This document shows, in pieces, positions 35,386 to 44,799 of a stretch of DNA of 64,000 bases (its first letter is position 1; each line of letters starts with the position of its first letter). The DNA is taken from NCBI GenBank assembly GCA_016744135.1, contig JADGEX010000002.1, positions 248,001 to 312,000 of the forward strand, given 5' to 3'. The notes below the pieces were generated by a model, which was not told the origin of the DNA, ran no database searches, and was given only the letters and a program-made list of their open reading frames with translations. This stretch comes from Pseudodesulfovibrio sp. (GTDB lineage: Bacteria > Desulfobacterota > Desulfovibrionia > Desulfovibrionales > Desulfovibrionaceae). The position numbers and the translations under genes were made by a program.

Positions 35386-36557
35386 TTCGAGCGTGCCTTG
35401 TCGATTGCGAGGTATACGTCACTGAGGGGAATATTGTGTTTATGTGCAAGTGTACGACAGTCTTCAAATTCCGGCTTGGAGCGGATGACCTGTCCGTCGA
35501 GATGCGCATTTTTTATGGTCACAGTGCCGAGCGGTGTCTCCAGTTTTTCAAATGAAATATTGAGCTCTGTTTTGTCCAGTGGAATGGATTTAATACCCAG
35601 CGTTGTGGTGTGTGTGAAAAGCAGACGCTTGAATTTCTCTTCGTCTTCGATGCCGCAAAGTACCGAAAGAGTTGTGGCTGGACGGCTCTTTTTCATGATT
35701 ATGGGGGTGAAGTGGACGTCCATAGCCCCGTCATCCATGAGTTGGTCAAGGGCCGCGCCGAGCATTTCACCGGTCATGTCGTCGATGTTGCACTGGAGCA
35801 ATCGTGCCGGGATAGTTTTTAGGCCCATTGGCTCTTCAACGACAGAAGCCAGATGCACCCGCAGAACATTGGGAATATCCGTGTCCCGATGGCCTATGCC
35901 GTATCCTGTCTTTTCGACAATCATAGCCGGTGTGTCCGTGAAGTGATCGACAAGTGTGACGAGAATGGCCGCGCCGGTTGGGGTCGTTGTTTCTTTTTTT
36001 ACGGCTCCACAAGTGGTTGGATGGCCGTGCAGGATTTCGACAGTGGCTGGTGCTGGTACAGGGATGATGCCGTGAGAACATGTGACAAAGCCGCCGCCCA
36101 GTTCTATGGAAGAACACCAGACAGCATCGATTTTCAAGAGGTCAAAACAGATGGCCGCACCCACAATATCCACGATGGAGTCAGTCCCGCCGACTTCGTG
36201 GAAATGGACTTCATACACATCCTTGTCGTGAACAGTGGCTTCGGCTTCAGCCAGACAACGGAATATAGCAAGGCTGGTTGCCTTGATCGATTCTTTGAGC
36301 GAACTCGTGGCTATGATTGTTTCGATGTCTTCAAGATTTCGGTGTTTATGCAGGTGCTCTTTGAGAATCACCTCGACACGGGTGCCGTGGATACCCTTGC
36401 GGGAATCGTTAGTTATTTCGAGGGAAAACTCGTCATCAAGGCCAAGCCGTGAAAGTGCTTTCGTCAGGGAATGCGGTTCCACGCCGAGCGCGATCATGGC
36501 GGCAAGATTCATGTCTCCGCTGATGCCGGAGAAGCAGTCATAATAGAGTATGTTCAT
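35382..36557 (-). CDS. larC: Nickel insertion cyclometallase LarC
   Basis: The 391-residue protein inserts nickel into the pincer nucleotide. It begins MNILYYDCFSGISGDMN, the normal LarC start, and is a single frame, while in some lactobacilli larC is made from two frames by a frameshift. A stretch rich in His and Asp (VHDKDVYEVHFHEVGGTDSIVDIVGA) may be metal-binding. ATG 36557 follows AGGGAA. The larC-larE-larB order is co-directional, but no larA is in the window. Confidence 0.92.
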   Translation of the reverse strand: MNILYYDCFSGISGDMNLAAMIALGVEPHSLTKALSRLGLDDEFSLEITNDSRKGIHGTRVEVILKEHLHKHRNLEDIETIIATSSLKESIKATSLAIFRCLAEAEATVHDKDVYEVHFHEVGGTDSIVDIVGAAICFDLLKIDAVWCSSIELGGGFVTCSHGIIPVPAPATVEILHGHPTTCGAVKKETTTPTGAAILVTLVDHFTDTPAMIVEKTGYGIGHRDTDIPNVLRVHLASVVEEPMGLKTIPARLLQCNIDDMTGEMLGAALDQLMDDGAMDVHFTPIIMKKSRPATTLSVLCGIEDEEKFKRLLFTHTTTLGIKSIPLDKTELNISFEKLETPLGTVTIKNAHLDGQVIRSKPEFEDCRTLAHKHNIPLSDVYLAIDKARSK

Positions 36558-36676
36558 TGTCTTCCCTGATGGTGACGGGAGCAAAGTGCCCGATGATTCA
36601 TTCATTGAGGCTACCGCAAATGATGGCGTGAAGTCGATAGTAATCTGGCTGGCATTCTAATGGAAATGGATAAGCA

Positions 36677-36708
36677 AACGGCCCGGAAGGATATCCTACC
36701 GAGCCGTT
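36677..36708 (-). terminator. Probable terminator of the polar amino acid ABC operon
   Basis: AACGGCTCGG and CCGGGCCGTT on the minus strand pair (one G-U or mismatch) around a 12-base loop, followed by a short T-containing tail. It lies about 30 bases after the ATPase gene stop. Confidence 0.6.
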
Positions 36709-36739
36709 GAAATAGCTATTGTTCGTCGATGTGTGAATT

Positions 36740-37504
36740 TTAGAAAATTCGATCAATAAAACTCTGGATGCGCGGGTCTTCACATTGTTTGGAGAAGAAG
36801 TCATCCGGTGCGCCCTTGGCCAGAAACGAACCGTTTTCCATGAATACGACATGATCTGCAACTTCACGGGCAAAGCCCATGTTGTGGGTGACGATGATCA
36901 TGGTCATGCCGTCGTCAGCCAATTGTTTGATGGCGGCAAATACTTCTCCAACAAGTTCCGGGTCTAGTGCCGATGTCGGTTCGTCGAAGAGCATTAGTTT
37001 CGGCTTCATGGACAGGGCGCGGGCAATGGCGGCACGTTGTTTTTGTCCGCCAGAAAGCGAGGCCGGGAATCGGTCTGCAAAGCTGCTCATACCGACTTTT
37101 TCCAGCATGCTCATGGCGACGGCCCGGGCTTCTGCCTTGGGGATGCCGAGGACGGTGACCTGACCTTCCATGGCGTTTTCAATTACAGTCATGTGCGGGA
37201 ACAGGTTGAAGTGCTGAAAGACCATACCGATTTGGGTGCGTAGTTTGCAGATGTTCTTGGGTTTGTCGAGCACCTGCTTGCCCTTGACCTGACGATACCC
37301 CACGTCGTTGCCTTCAAACAGAATGGAGCCGGAATCGATGGTTTCCAGTATGTTGATGGCTCGTAGCAAGGTGGATTTTCCTGAACCGGAAGGACCGATG
37401 ATAACGGTCTTTTCTCCAGCCTGCATTGTAAGGTCGATGTTGTCCACGGCTCGGTGAGTGCCGAAGGTCTTGACGATATTTTTGAGTTCCAAAAGCGGTT
37501 GCAT
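36740..37504 (-). CDS. Polar amino acid ABC transporter ATP-binding protein (GlnQ/HisP type)
   Basis: The 254-residue ATPase has Walker A GPSGSGKST, signature LSGGQKQR and Walker B LMLFDEPTSALDPE, with the family length of GlnQ. Its ATG shares its first base with the stop region of the permease gene just before it. It energises a polar amino acid importer whose permease and binding protein genes lie directly upstream. Confidence 0.92.
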   Translation of the reverse strand: MQPLLELKNIVKTFGTHRAVDNIDLTMQAGEKTVIIGPSGSGKSTLLRAINILETIDSGSILFEGNDVGYRQVKGKQVLDKPKNICKLRTQIGMVFQHFNLFPHMTVIENAMEGQVTVLGIPKAEARAVAMSMLEKVGMSSFADRFPASLSGGQKQRAAIARALSMKPKLMLFDEPTSALDPELVGEVFAAIKQLADDGMTMIIVTHNMGFAREVADHVVFMENGSFLAKGAPDDFFSKQCEDPRIQSFIDRIF

Positions 37505-38541
37505 CAGCGTTTCTCGTATGCGCCCACGCGCTCTTCAAGTCGTTCGAAGGTGAAGGTGAAGACGGTGGTGAAAAGAAGGTAGATAACAGCGGCCAACCCC
37601 AGCACGGTGATGTTGAATGAGGCATTGAACAGCTGGTCTGCCGTGCGCATCAATTCGACCATGGCGATGGTGGAGACCAATGCGGTATCCTTGATGAGTG
37701 CGATGAATTCATTGCCCACGGGCGGCAGAATGACGCGGTATGTCTGCGGGATGATAATTCGGCGCATGGCCTGCCAGTTGGACATGCCCATGGCTTCGGC
37801 GGCTTCCATCTGTCCTTGGTCGATGGACTGGATGCCGCTACGGATAATTTCCGCGAGGTAGGCCGAGTAGTTCAGACCAAGCCCGATGAGTGCCGCCGGA
37901 ATGGGTTTCAATGTGATACCGATGGCGGGCAACCCATAGTAGATGAAGAAAAGTTGGAGTAGAAGTGGGGTGCCGCGGAACAGCCAGATAATGAACCAAC
38001 ACAGTCTGTTTATGGCCTTGAAATCACCTATCCGGCCAAGCGCGATAAGTAGACCGCCGATGGGGGAGAGTATCATGGTAAAGACCACGAGCAACAGGGT
38101 CATGAGACTGCCCTTCAGAAGATGCGGCATGAATTTTATCGTGTCGTTCATCAACCGTTTCCACTGGGGCAACATGGCTTCTTTTACGGAGTCGCGGAAT
38201 TGGAGTGCTTCGATATTGTCCGGGTAGACGGCTAAAAGCTCTTCTACGACAGCAATGGCGGCAGGGTAGTCCTTGACCGCGAATTCGAGACGGGCGGCTT
38301 GCATGCGGCTAGAAGCAAATTGTCCTTCATCACCTTTCGGGCCAGGGGCCGGGATTTGCAGATAGATGGTGATGGCAGCTTCAAGGTCGCCTGTGACCAT
38401 GACATCGTTGGCCTTGCGTATGAGTGTATCGGCGTTTTCTGTCGCGGTCGAAGCAGCCTGCGCACCGAGGGCGAGCAGGGAAATGACGAGGAGCGCCGCA
38501 ATAACGGCGCTCCTCAATATTGAGTCAATCGTTGTTTTCAC
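37504..38541 (-). CDS. Polar amino acid ABC permease with signal-peptide/TPR-like N-terminal extension
   Basis: The 345-residue protein is unusually long for a HisM/GlnP-type permease (usually about 220-240). Residues 1-30 look like a signal peptide or anchor; residues 35-125 are helical and TPR-like (ADTLIRKANDVMVTGDLEAAITIYLQIP, AARLEFAVKDYPAAIAVVEELLAVYPDNIEAL), then the permease core follows from about 135 with LFRGTPLLLQLFFIYYGLP and the EAAEAMGMSNWQAMRRIIIPQ loop. The extension may be periplasmic and help contact with the binding protein. No frameshift is evident. Confidence 0.87.
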   Translation of the reverse strand: MKTTIDSILRSAVIAALLVISLLALGAQAASTATENADTLIRKANDVMVTGDLEAAITIYLQIPAPGPKGDEGQFASSRMQAARLEFAVKDYPAAIAVVEELLAVYPDNIEALQFRDSVKEAMLPQWKRLMNDTIKFMPHLLKGSLMTLLLVVFTMILSPIGGLLIALGRIGDFKAINRLCWFIIWLFRGTPLLLQLFFIYYGLPAIGITLKPIPAALIGLGLNYSAYLAEIIRSGIQSIDQGQMEAAEAMGMSNWQAMRRIIIPQTYRVILPPVGNEFIALIKDTALVSTIAMVELMRTADQLFNASFNITVLGLAAVIYLLFTTVFTFTFERLEERVGAYEKR

Positions 38542-38550
38542 GACAGTCGA

Positions 38551-39342
38551 CTACCACTTGGCGGGGTTGGTGACATCTTCACCGAACCACTTGCGGGAGA
38601 TCTTGCCCATGGTGCCATCGGCGATCATTTCGTCAATAGCCTTCTGGATCATGCCGCGCAGAGCAGCGTCTTCCATGCGGTAAGCAACGCCGAAAGCTTC
38701 CTTGGTGATGTAACCGGGCAGAGCGCGGAACTCGCCGGGACGGGAAGCCATGTAATAACGGCCGGTCACGTTGTCGACAACAACGGAATCCAGACGATCA
38801 GCTTCGAGGTCAAGGAAGGCCTTGGGGTTGGTATCGTATTCGCGAATTTCACCAGCTGCGTTGGGCAGCTTTTTGGCAGCTTCAAGAGCGGGGGAACCGG
38901 CCTGAACGCCGATCTTCTTGCCGCCAAGAGCTTCGAAAGTTTTGATTTCCTTTTCATCCATGCGAACGGTGGCGATTTGACCATCCATCAGGTACGGCTT
39001 GGAAAAGGCGACTTTTTTCTGGCGTTCGGGAGTGATGGTCATGCCGTTCCAGATACAGTCAAATTTCTTGGCGTACAGGGAGTTGATAACGCCCTTCCAT
39101 TCGGTGGGCTGCCACATGATTTTGATGCCCAGGCGTTTGCCGACTTCTTCGGCAGTGTCCACGTCAAGACCGACGAGTGTGCCGTTGTCGTCGCGGAAAC
39201 CCATGGGCGGGAAGGCGTCGTCCAGACCAATAACCAACTGGCCGGCACTCTTGACGCGTTCCCATGAACCGTCAGCGGCGAAGGCAGAGGCGGCGCACAG
39301 ACACAGAGCCATAACCATAAGAGCAGTGAGTAAGCGTTTCAT
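38551..39342 (-). CDS. Polar amino acid ABC substrate-binding protein
   Basis: The 263-residue periplasmic protein has a signal peptide (cleavage near AFA/AD) and the type II binding fold of HisJ/GlnH proteins: LVIGLDDAFPPMGFRDDNGTLVGLDVDTAEEVGKRLG, FDCIWNGMTITPERQKKVAFSKPYL. It is the first gene of the ABC operon. The amino acid bound is not evident. ATG is preceded by CGAGGATTC. Confidence 0.92.
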   Translation of the reverse strand: MKRLLTALMVMALCLCAASAFAADGSWERVKSAGQLVIGLDDAFPPMGFRDDNGTLVGLDVDTAEEVGKRLGIKIMWQPTEWKGVINSLYAKKFDCIWNGMTITPERQKKVAFSKPYLMDGQIATVRMDEKEIKTFEALGGKKIGVQAGSPALEAAKKLPNAAGEIREYDTNPKAFLDLEADRLDSVVVDNVTGRYYMASRPGEFRALPGYITKEAFGVAYRMEDAALRGMIQKAIDEMIADGTMGKISRKWFGEDVTNPAKW

Positions 39343-39487
39343 CCTAGAATCCTCGTGTTAGTTCAAAAAATGAGTACCTCAAGACATGTGGGGATAACAA
39401 GATTCCTGCGGATGTGGCAATGAGAAAAACGGCTGGCATTTTGTTCAATCGTAATACTCTGGGGCGCTTATTCCTGTGAGGTTTTTT

Positions 39488-40501
39488 TTAGTTTGGGTTA
39501 GAGATATGGTTTTTTGAGGCAAGAGAGTAAGGCGTTTGTTTTCTGCATGAACTTGGCGTCATGCCGTGTTGATCCAAAAATGCCCGTGAAAAGGTTGAGA
39601 TGCTGTTGTAACCGACAGCCAGAGAGGCTTCCGTGACATTTGTTTTACCGTCTTCCAAAAGAGAACGCGCTTTTTTCAAACGTATTCGGCGAAGATACCC
39701 AAATACAGTTGTTCCAAAAGCGTGGCGGAATTCTTGATTCAGGGTGACGTGAGATGTGTTGAGCATCCGGGCCAATGTTGACAGGGATGGTGGACTTTCC
39801 ATTGAGTGAGCCAATATTTCCGCAGCCTGATATACTCGTTCAGGGTTTAAGCAATTTGTTGGATTTGATTGATCTGGGGTTTTGTTTCCAAAGCGGTTTA
39901 TGCATACGGCAAGGAGCTCATATGTCTTGCTTTTATAATAAATGTGGCTGTCTTCAAGTCCTTTTTCCGGGGTCAGAATCTGGTTGAGAATATTCATGGA
40001 TGCAGCGTCTATGGATCTTGTGTCGATGAATTCGTTGTCGATCAAGCCATTGGCTGCAAGTTGGAGATGGAGCGGCATTTTCATTTGTTCGTGGCGGGTT
40101 ATGTCGTGGAAGGTCTCTGGGGAAACGACAATGGCCAGAGAGAGTCTGTAGCTTTGGGCTTTGTCAATCACGGTGACCTGTTTTCTTTGTCTGTACATCA
40201 TTGTGCAATTTCCTGTCTCAACGGTTATTCCAGGAATATCCACATCCCCCATCCCCGAAAGGCAGAAACCAATTTCAAACGCCGGTTTCCCCATGCAAAC
40301 ATTTGAGAGTATTGGTGTTTGCACGCTGTATTTTGTGATGAACAGATCAATACCCTTTTGAATGTGGATTTGTTGCAGCGACCCATGCCCGAATGATTTT
40401 GGAATTTCGTATGACCGAGCGAAGGGCTGTCCAAAGGAGTCGGTTGCCTTGAGTTTGCATGGGGTACTCCGTGTCATCGGGTTTGAGAGAGTGAATTCCA
40501 T
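39488..40501 (-). CDS. AraC-family regulator (PchR-like)
   Basis: The 337-residue protein has an N-terminal ligand-binding region and a C-terminal AraC helix-turn-helix pair (LSTLARMLNTSHVTLNQEFRHAFGTTVFGYLRRIRLKKA, TEASLAVGYNSISTFSRAF). PchR-type regulators control siderophore uptake genes. It is divergent from a TonB receptor gene with a Fur-like box between, which supports that role. Confidence 0.85.
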   Translation of the reverse strand: MEFTLSNPMTRSTPCKLKATDSFGQPFARSYEIPKSFGHGSLQQIHIQKGIDLFITKYSVQTPILSNVCMGKPAFEIGFCLSGMGDVDIPGITVETGNCTMMYRQRKQVTVIDKAQSYRLSLAIVVSPETFHDITRHEQMKMPLHLQLAANGLIDNEFIDTRSIDAASMNILNQILTPEKGLEDSHIYYKSKTYELLAVCINRFGNKTPDQSNPTNCLNPERVYQAAEILAHSMESPPSLSTLARMLNTSHVTLNQEFRHAFGTTVFGYLRRIRLKKARSLLEDGKTNVTEASLAVGYNSISTFSRAFLDQHGMTPSSCRKQTPYSLASKNHISNPN

Positions 40502-40587
40502 GAACTGTTCCTCGCGTTGCGCTGTTGATTGTCCGGTCTCACATAAAAAAAAGAGGGCTATGAGATACTGTCGTCAATTACCTTATT

Positions 40588-40606
40588 AAAAATGAAAATC
40601 AATTTC
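40588..40606. promoter_or_regulatory. Fur-like box between the AraC regulator and TonB receptor
   Basis: AAAAATGAAAATCAATTTC shares 14 of 19 bases with the classic Fur box, and forms a loose palindrome with ATTTTCA-like arms. It lies in the shared gap of the divergent genes. Confidence 0.55.
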
Positions 40607-40794
40607 AAGTGCCTTGTTGAAGCCCCGCCATTCCTTTCATTTCCGACAAATCATAAATCATATGGGAAAGGCATATTGAAGGTGGCAGGTATATCGTGCC
40701 TCAGTTTGAAGTGAGGTATCGGTCTATTTATATCTTCTGATGAAGTCGTTGACGACGACTCATTGGCGGCAAGAGATGATGAGGAGTGTTGTAT

Positions 40795-42888
40795 ATGATT
40801 TCCATTTTTCAAAAAGGCCTGTTGGCAGCATTTTTTATGCTGTTCGCCATGGTTTTGGTGAGTCCGGCGGTTGCGCAGGACAAGGATGAGGTTGAGAAGA
40901 AGGATTCCCAACCTGTGACTCTCGGTGCGACTGTGGTCACCGCTCAAAAGCGGGAGGAAAATGTACAGGATGTTCCGATCAGCATGGATGTGTTCAGTGG
41001 TATGGATATTGACGATGCGGGTATCGGGGATTTGAGTGAACTCACACTCTTTTCTCCCAATGTCTATGCGAAGCAGAGCACGAATCAGCAAATGATTATT
41101 ATGCGTGGACTGTCATCCCATAATGTCGTTTTGAACACCCCAGCCGGGCTGTTTGTCGATGACATTTGTTACCCTTTGACGTTTATGCAGAACCCGGAAC
41201 TGCTTGATATTGAACGTATAGAAGTACTGAGAGGTCCTCAGGGAACTTTGTATGGGCATAACACCGAGGCTGGGGCAATCAGGATTATCACTCGTCAGCC
41301 TGACAATACGGTGCGGGGAAAAGTCTTTATTGAACCCGGATTTTACAATTCTTCTGAAAGAGATAGCTGGTTGTATACTGCAGGAGCGTCGCTCAGTGGT
41401 CCTTTGGTTGAGGATATCCTCTATATGGGCGGTTCATTTTTGACCAAGGGGACACCCGGCTACATGGAGAACATCTATGATGGAGACAAGCGTGCGGCGA
41501 AAGAAGAGTCTCAAAATGGGCAAATCAAGCTTCGTTGGACGCCTAGTGATCCTTGGGACATCTCTCTACTGGTCAATGCATCTCATAAGGATAATGGCTA
41601 TGGCTATATGCATTATGTCGATGGCCCGCTCGCTTCCGATAAATACACCATCAATTGGGATGGGGCGAATAGTTGGGTTGATGAGAGCAACGGCCAATCC
41701 CTTCATGTGAAATATAAGGCCAACTGGGCGGATGTTACTTCCATAACCACACGTAACAATTATAACACCAGATTTAAAAATGATGGTGAGTTCGGCCCAC
41801 TTGTTTTCCCGGATCAAAAATTCAAATTTATCAATGAATCATACAGCCAGGAAGTTCGTTTTAATTCCATTGAAAGCGAGAATCCTTTTGAATGGCTGGG
41901 TGGTGTTTTTGTTTCATATGATGACAACGATGCCAAAGCGGCCTTTTTTGGGCAGTCGCGGGACACTTCATTTGAAAACACCAACTATGCTGTTTTCGGA
42001 CAGATGGCGTACACCTTTTTTGATGCCTTGAAGTTGTCCGTCGGATTGCGTTTTGATCATCAACAGTCTGATGGAGAGCAGGACCTGACAAGTGCGGGGC
42101 AGTCCTACGACAAGAGCATTGTGCATGATGACGTTTTGCCGAAAGTCTCCCTTTCATATGATGTGAATGATCATTTCATGACGTATGCCTCTTTTTCCAA
42201 GGGATTACTCGCCGGAGGGTATAATTACGCGTTTGCAACGGATTCGGATACGCTGACATTTGGACCGGAAACCACATGGAACTATGAGCTTGGCATGAAG
42301 TCCGATTGGTTTGGCAACAAGCTCACGTTCAATGCTGCCGGTTATTATATCGATATAAAAGACAAACAGGTTGAAGAGTTTTTGAGCGGTCCTGCTGTTC
42401 GTAGTGTGACCAATGCCGCCGAAGCTTCTTCACGTGGTTTTGAGATGGAGATGGAATATCGCCCGGCGCATGGATGGTTCCTTTTCGGGAATTATGGATA
42501 CGCCGATGCCCGGATTGACCAATGGATATCTGATGAAATGGGCGGTGGTACCTTTGACTACAAAGACAAAAAACTCCCCCACGCACCAGAGTATACGTAT
42601 AATATAGGTGCCGAATATGTCCATGATACCGGATATTTCGGCAGATTGGATTTGTTGGGTGTTGGTGGTTTCTATACGGATGCAAAAAATACGACCTGGG
42701 TGAATCCGTATGAAGTTGTCAACGTGCGCGCAGGGCGTCGCATGGAATCATGGGATGTCTCGGTATGGTGCAAGAACCTTTTGAACCGCGAGTATTATTT
42801 GGACAAGGGCGTATATATTGGTGGCAATGAAATTGCGAGCGATGGAGCACCCCGGTCTGTAGGCGTTAATCTGACATATCACTTTTAA
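40795..42888 (+). CDS. TonB-dependent outer-membrane receptor
   Basis: The 697-residue protein has a signal peptide (VSPAVAQ), a TonB-box-like segment (VVTAQKREE), a plug domain (about residues 50-170, with LRGPQGTLYGHNTEAGAI) and a beta-barrel ending in a terminal Phe (NLTYHF). The start ATG at 40795 lies 8 bases from GAGGAG; a GTG 9 bases earlier is rejected. The ligand is unknown; a siderophore or metal chelate is likely given the AraC regulator and the Fur-like box. Confidence 0.9.
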   Translation: MISIFQKGLLAAFFMLFAMVLVSPAVAQDKDEVEKKDSQPVTLGATVVTAQKREENVQDVPISMDVFSGMDIDDAGIGDLSELTLFSPNVYAKQSTNQQMIIMRGLSSHNVVLNTPAGLFVDDICYPLTFMQNPELLDIERIEVLRGPQGTLYGHNTEAGAIRIITRQPDNTVRGKVFIEPGFYNSSERDSWLYTAGASLSGPLVEDILYMGGSFLTKGTPGYMENIYDGDKRAAKEESQNGQIKLRWTPSDPWDISLLVNASHKDNGYGYMHYVDGPLASDKYTINWDGANSWVDESNGQSLHVKYKANWADVTSITTRNNYNTRFKNDGEFGPLVFPDQKFKFINESYSQEVRFNSIESENPFEWLGGVFVSYDDNDAKAAFFGQSRDTSFENTNYAVFGQMAYTFFDALKLSVGLRFDHQQSDGEQDLTSAGQSYDKSIVHDDVLPKVSLSYDVNDHFMTYASFSKGLLAGGYNYAFATDSDTLTFGPETTWNYELGMKSDWFGNKLTFNAAGYYIDIKDKQVEEFLSGPAVRSVTNAAEASSRGFEMEMEYRPAHGWFLFGNYGYADARIDQWISDEMGGGTFDYKDKKLPHAPEYTYNIGAEYVHDTGYFGRLDLLGVGGFYTDAKNTTWVNPYEVVNVRAGRRMESWDVSVWCKNLLNREYYLDKGVYIGGNEIASDGAPRSVGVNLTYHF

Positions 42889-42912
42889 TTGAATATATAC
42901 GGAGTCAAAAAA

Positions 42913-43800
42913 ATGAAACGGATACTTGCTGTTCTTACTCTTTCTTTGGGATTGATATTCCCCGGAGCCGCTTTTGCTCATACTCTCTGGGTGAACGTCT
43001 ACGAGTCGTTTGTCCATAAGCCGGGCCATGTTATTGCATCACTTGGTTGGGGGCACGTCGTGCCAATGGATGATGTTTTTGAGCACTTTGACCTTGCGTC
43101 CTACTATTTAGTTGATCCGGACATGAGTCGAGTGGATTTTCCTTTGCCCGTATCAATAAAAAAGATGGACGGAGAAAGTGAGGTGCAGAAATCACTTCGC
43201 ATAGTGGGTGGGGACACGGGAGTGCACAAGATGACTCTGAAAGATGATGCCAAGAAGGGCACCTATCAGGTCGCTGCAGTTTCACGGGATAATTTTTACA
43301 GTACGTATATTGATTTGAAAGGGCGTCACAAGTGGGCGCACACCACTATGGACAAGGTCAAGAATGTCAAGAAAGTGATTGAAGGCATGAAATTCACGAC
43401 CTACGCCAAGTCTTTCTTTACGGTTGGCAAGTGGACTCAGCCGAGTGCGTTGGGCTTTGATCTGGAGATCCTTCCGTTGACTGACCTCAGCCGAGTGCGA
43501 GCGGGAGAAATGGTGGAATTCGATGTGAAGCTTTTGGGACGTTCGTTGAATACGATACCAGAACGGGCTTTTGAATATATGACATTGACAAGTAACACGT
43601 TTGGAGGGCCAGACGGTTTTACCTTGGCAACGCTTGTGTATAACGGGAAGGCTTCTTTCCGTATTCCCACAGCGGGCCAGTGGGTCGCTAATATCTATAC
43701 CCGTCAGGCAGTCACACCGGATGGGCCTTTGAAGGCGCTGGTCGGTAAATGCACTAACGTCTTGTATGCGGCTACGGTCAGTTTTAATGTGAATCCTTAA
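42913..43800 (+). CDS. Secreted DUF4198-type protein
   Basis: The 295-residue protein has a signal peptide (PGAAFA/HT) then the DUF4198-type region starting HTLWVNVYESFVHKPGHVIASLGWGHVVPMDD. Proteins of this type are found near nickel, cobalt and other metal uptake systems and may bind metals through His residues. It follows the TonB receptor by 24 bases and is probably in its operon. ATG 42913 has GGAG 8 bases upstream. Confidence 0.82.
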   Translation: MKRILAVLTLSLGLIFPGAAFAHTLWVNVYESFVHKPGHVIASLGWGHVVPMDDVFEHFDLASYYLVDPDMSRVDFPLPVSIKKMDGESEVQKSLRIVGGDTGVHKMTLKDDAKKGTYQVAAVSRDNFYSTYIDLKGRHKWAHTTMDKVKNVKKVIEGMKFTTYAKSFFTVGKWTQPSALGFDLEILPLTDLSRVRAGEMVEFDVKLLGRSLNTIPERAFEYMTLTSNTFGGPDGFTLATLVYNGKASFRIPTAGQWVANIYTRQAVTPDGPLKALVGKCTNVLYAATVSFNVNP

Positions 43801-43810
43801 GTTTGAAAAA

Positions 43811-43846
43811 AGCCGTTTACATGAAAATCATGTGAACGGCTTTTGC
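43811..43846. terminator. Bidirectional terminator between DUF4198 gene and mntP
   Basis: AGCCGTTTACATGA and TCATGTGAACGGCT pair (one G-U) around AAA at 43811-43841. On the minus strand a TTTTTT run follows, and on the plus strand TTTTG, so it fits both convergent genes. Confidence 0.85.
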
Positions 43847-43882
43847 TTGTAGGCAAATATGTCTATTCGTGTGAGTGGTTTT

Positions 43883-44452
43883 TTATATCGTAAGTGCCCC
43901 ATGTTCCCACAGGATTTTGAGACCGATGCAAATCAGCACGGAGCCTCCGAGAAGTTCTGCGTATTTCCCGATACTTTGTGCTTTGGCAGCGGTTTTCCCG
44001 AATTGTAGGCCGACAACGGTGAAGAGTGTGGCGACGACGCCAATGACCAAGGAAGGCCACCATACGGAAATACCCAGCATTGAGAGGCTGAGACCGACTG
44101 CGAGTGCGTCGATGCTGGTTGCAACGGACAGCACCACCAGTGACATCCCTTTGGTCGGGTCATTTTGACATTCTCCTTCATCTTCGAAGGCTTCACGGAT
44201 CATTTTGTATCCGATGTAGCCGAGCAAGCCAAAAGCGATCCAGTGGTCGTATGCTTCAATATAGGAGCTGATTGTTCTTCCAAGATACCAACCAAGTATG
44301 GGCATGAGTGCCTGAAACAGGCCAAAGTGCCACGCCAGACGAAAGGTCTGTCGAGGGCTGACGCATTTGAGCGAGACACCGGTGGCAATAGCAACGGCAA
44401 AGGCATCCATGGCGAGGGCGATGGCAATGGTGACAAGTTCGATATTTCCCAC
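43883..44452 (-). CDS. mntP: Manganese exporter MntP
   Basis: The 189-residue inner-membrane protein belongs to the MntP (YebN) family of manganese efflux pumps. Six hydrophobic segments and the paired conserved motifs ALAMDAFAVAIATG and ATSIDALAVGLSLS with their aspartates are present. The frame is longer upstream, but the GTG at 44452 follows AAGGAG with a 5-base gap and gives the family length. It starts 74 bases after the small upstream gene; I see no clear manganese riboswitch in that gap. Confidence 0.88.
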   Translation of the reverse strand: MGNIELVTIAIALAMDAFAVAIATGVSLKCVSPRQTFRLAWHFGLFQALMPILGWYLGRTISSYIEAYDHWIAFGLLGYIGYKMIREAFEDEGECQNDPTKGMSLVVLSVATSIDALAVGLSLSMLGISVWWPSLVIGVVATLFTVVGLQFGKTAAKAQSIGKYAELLGGSVLICIGLKILWEHGALTI

Positions 44453-44526
44453 ATTGGCTCCTTGGATTCGAAGGAATTGGTAGCGTGCTTTGTTGAATCC
44501 CTCAAGCCTTTTAGGGGAGGGGCATT

Positions 44527-44799
44527 CTACCAATTGTCGTCTGAAATATAGTCGAGGTCGTTTTCGACGGTGAAGTTTAGGACTTTGATGCGTAATTCTT
44601 CATCATTTTCTATGATGGTACCAGTGACGGTTACCCATTTTTCGACATGTGCAGTGAGGCTTTCTGCATTTTCATCGTGTTCAACGATAAATTCTTCTTC
44701 TCCATCTACAAGAATCAAGACTCCTGAAACAGTGTCTCCATTCCAATTTGATGGGAGGACCTGCCCGTATAAGGAGTCCTCATAAATATCCAAAGCCAT
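44527..44799 (-). CDS. Small acidic protein of unknown function
   Basis: This 90-residue acidic protein starts MALDIYEDSLYG at ATG 44799 with CGGAGA upstream. The pattern of alternating hydrophobic and charged residues (GVLILVDGEEEFIVEHDENAESLTAHVEKWVTVTGTIIENDEELRIKVL) suggests an OB-fold-like beta barrel, but I recognise no family. It is upstream of mntP and may be in one operon with it. Confidence 0.65.
   Translation of the reverse strand: MALDIYEDSLYGQVLPSNWNGDTVSGVLILVDGEEEFIVEHDENAESLTAHVEKWVTVTGTIIENDEELRIKVLNFTVENDLDYISDDNW

Noticed and set aside
44453..44526. A yybP-ykoY manganese riboswitch before mntP.
   Set aside because: The 74-base gap is too short and lacks the conserved core as far as can be read.
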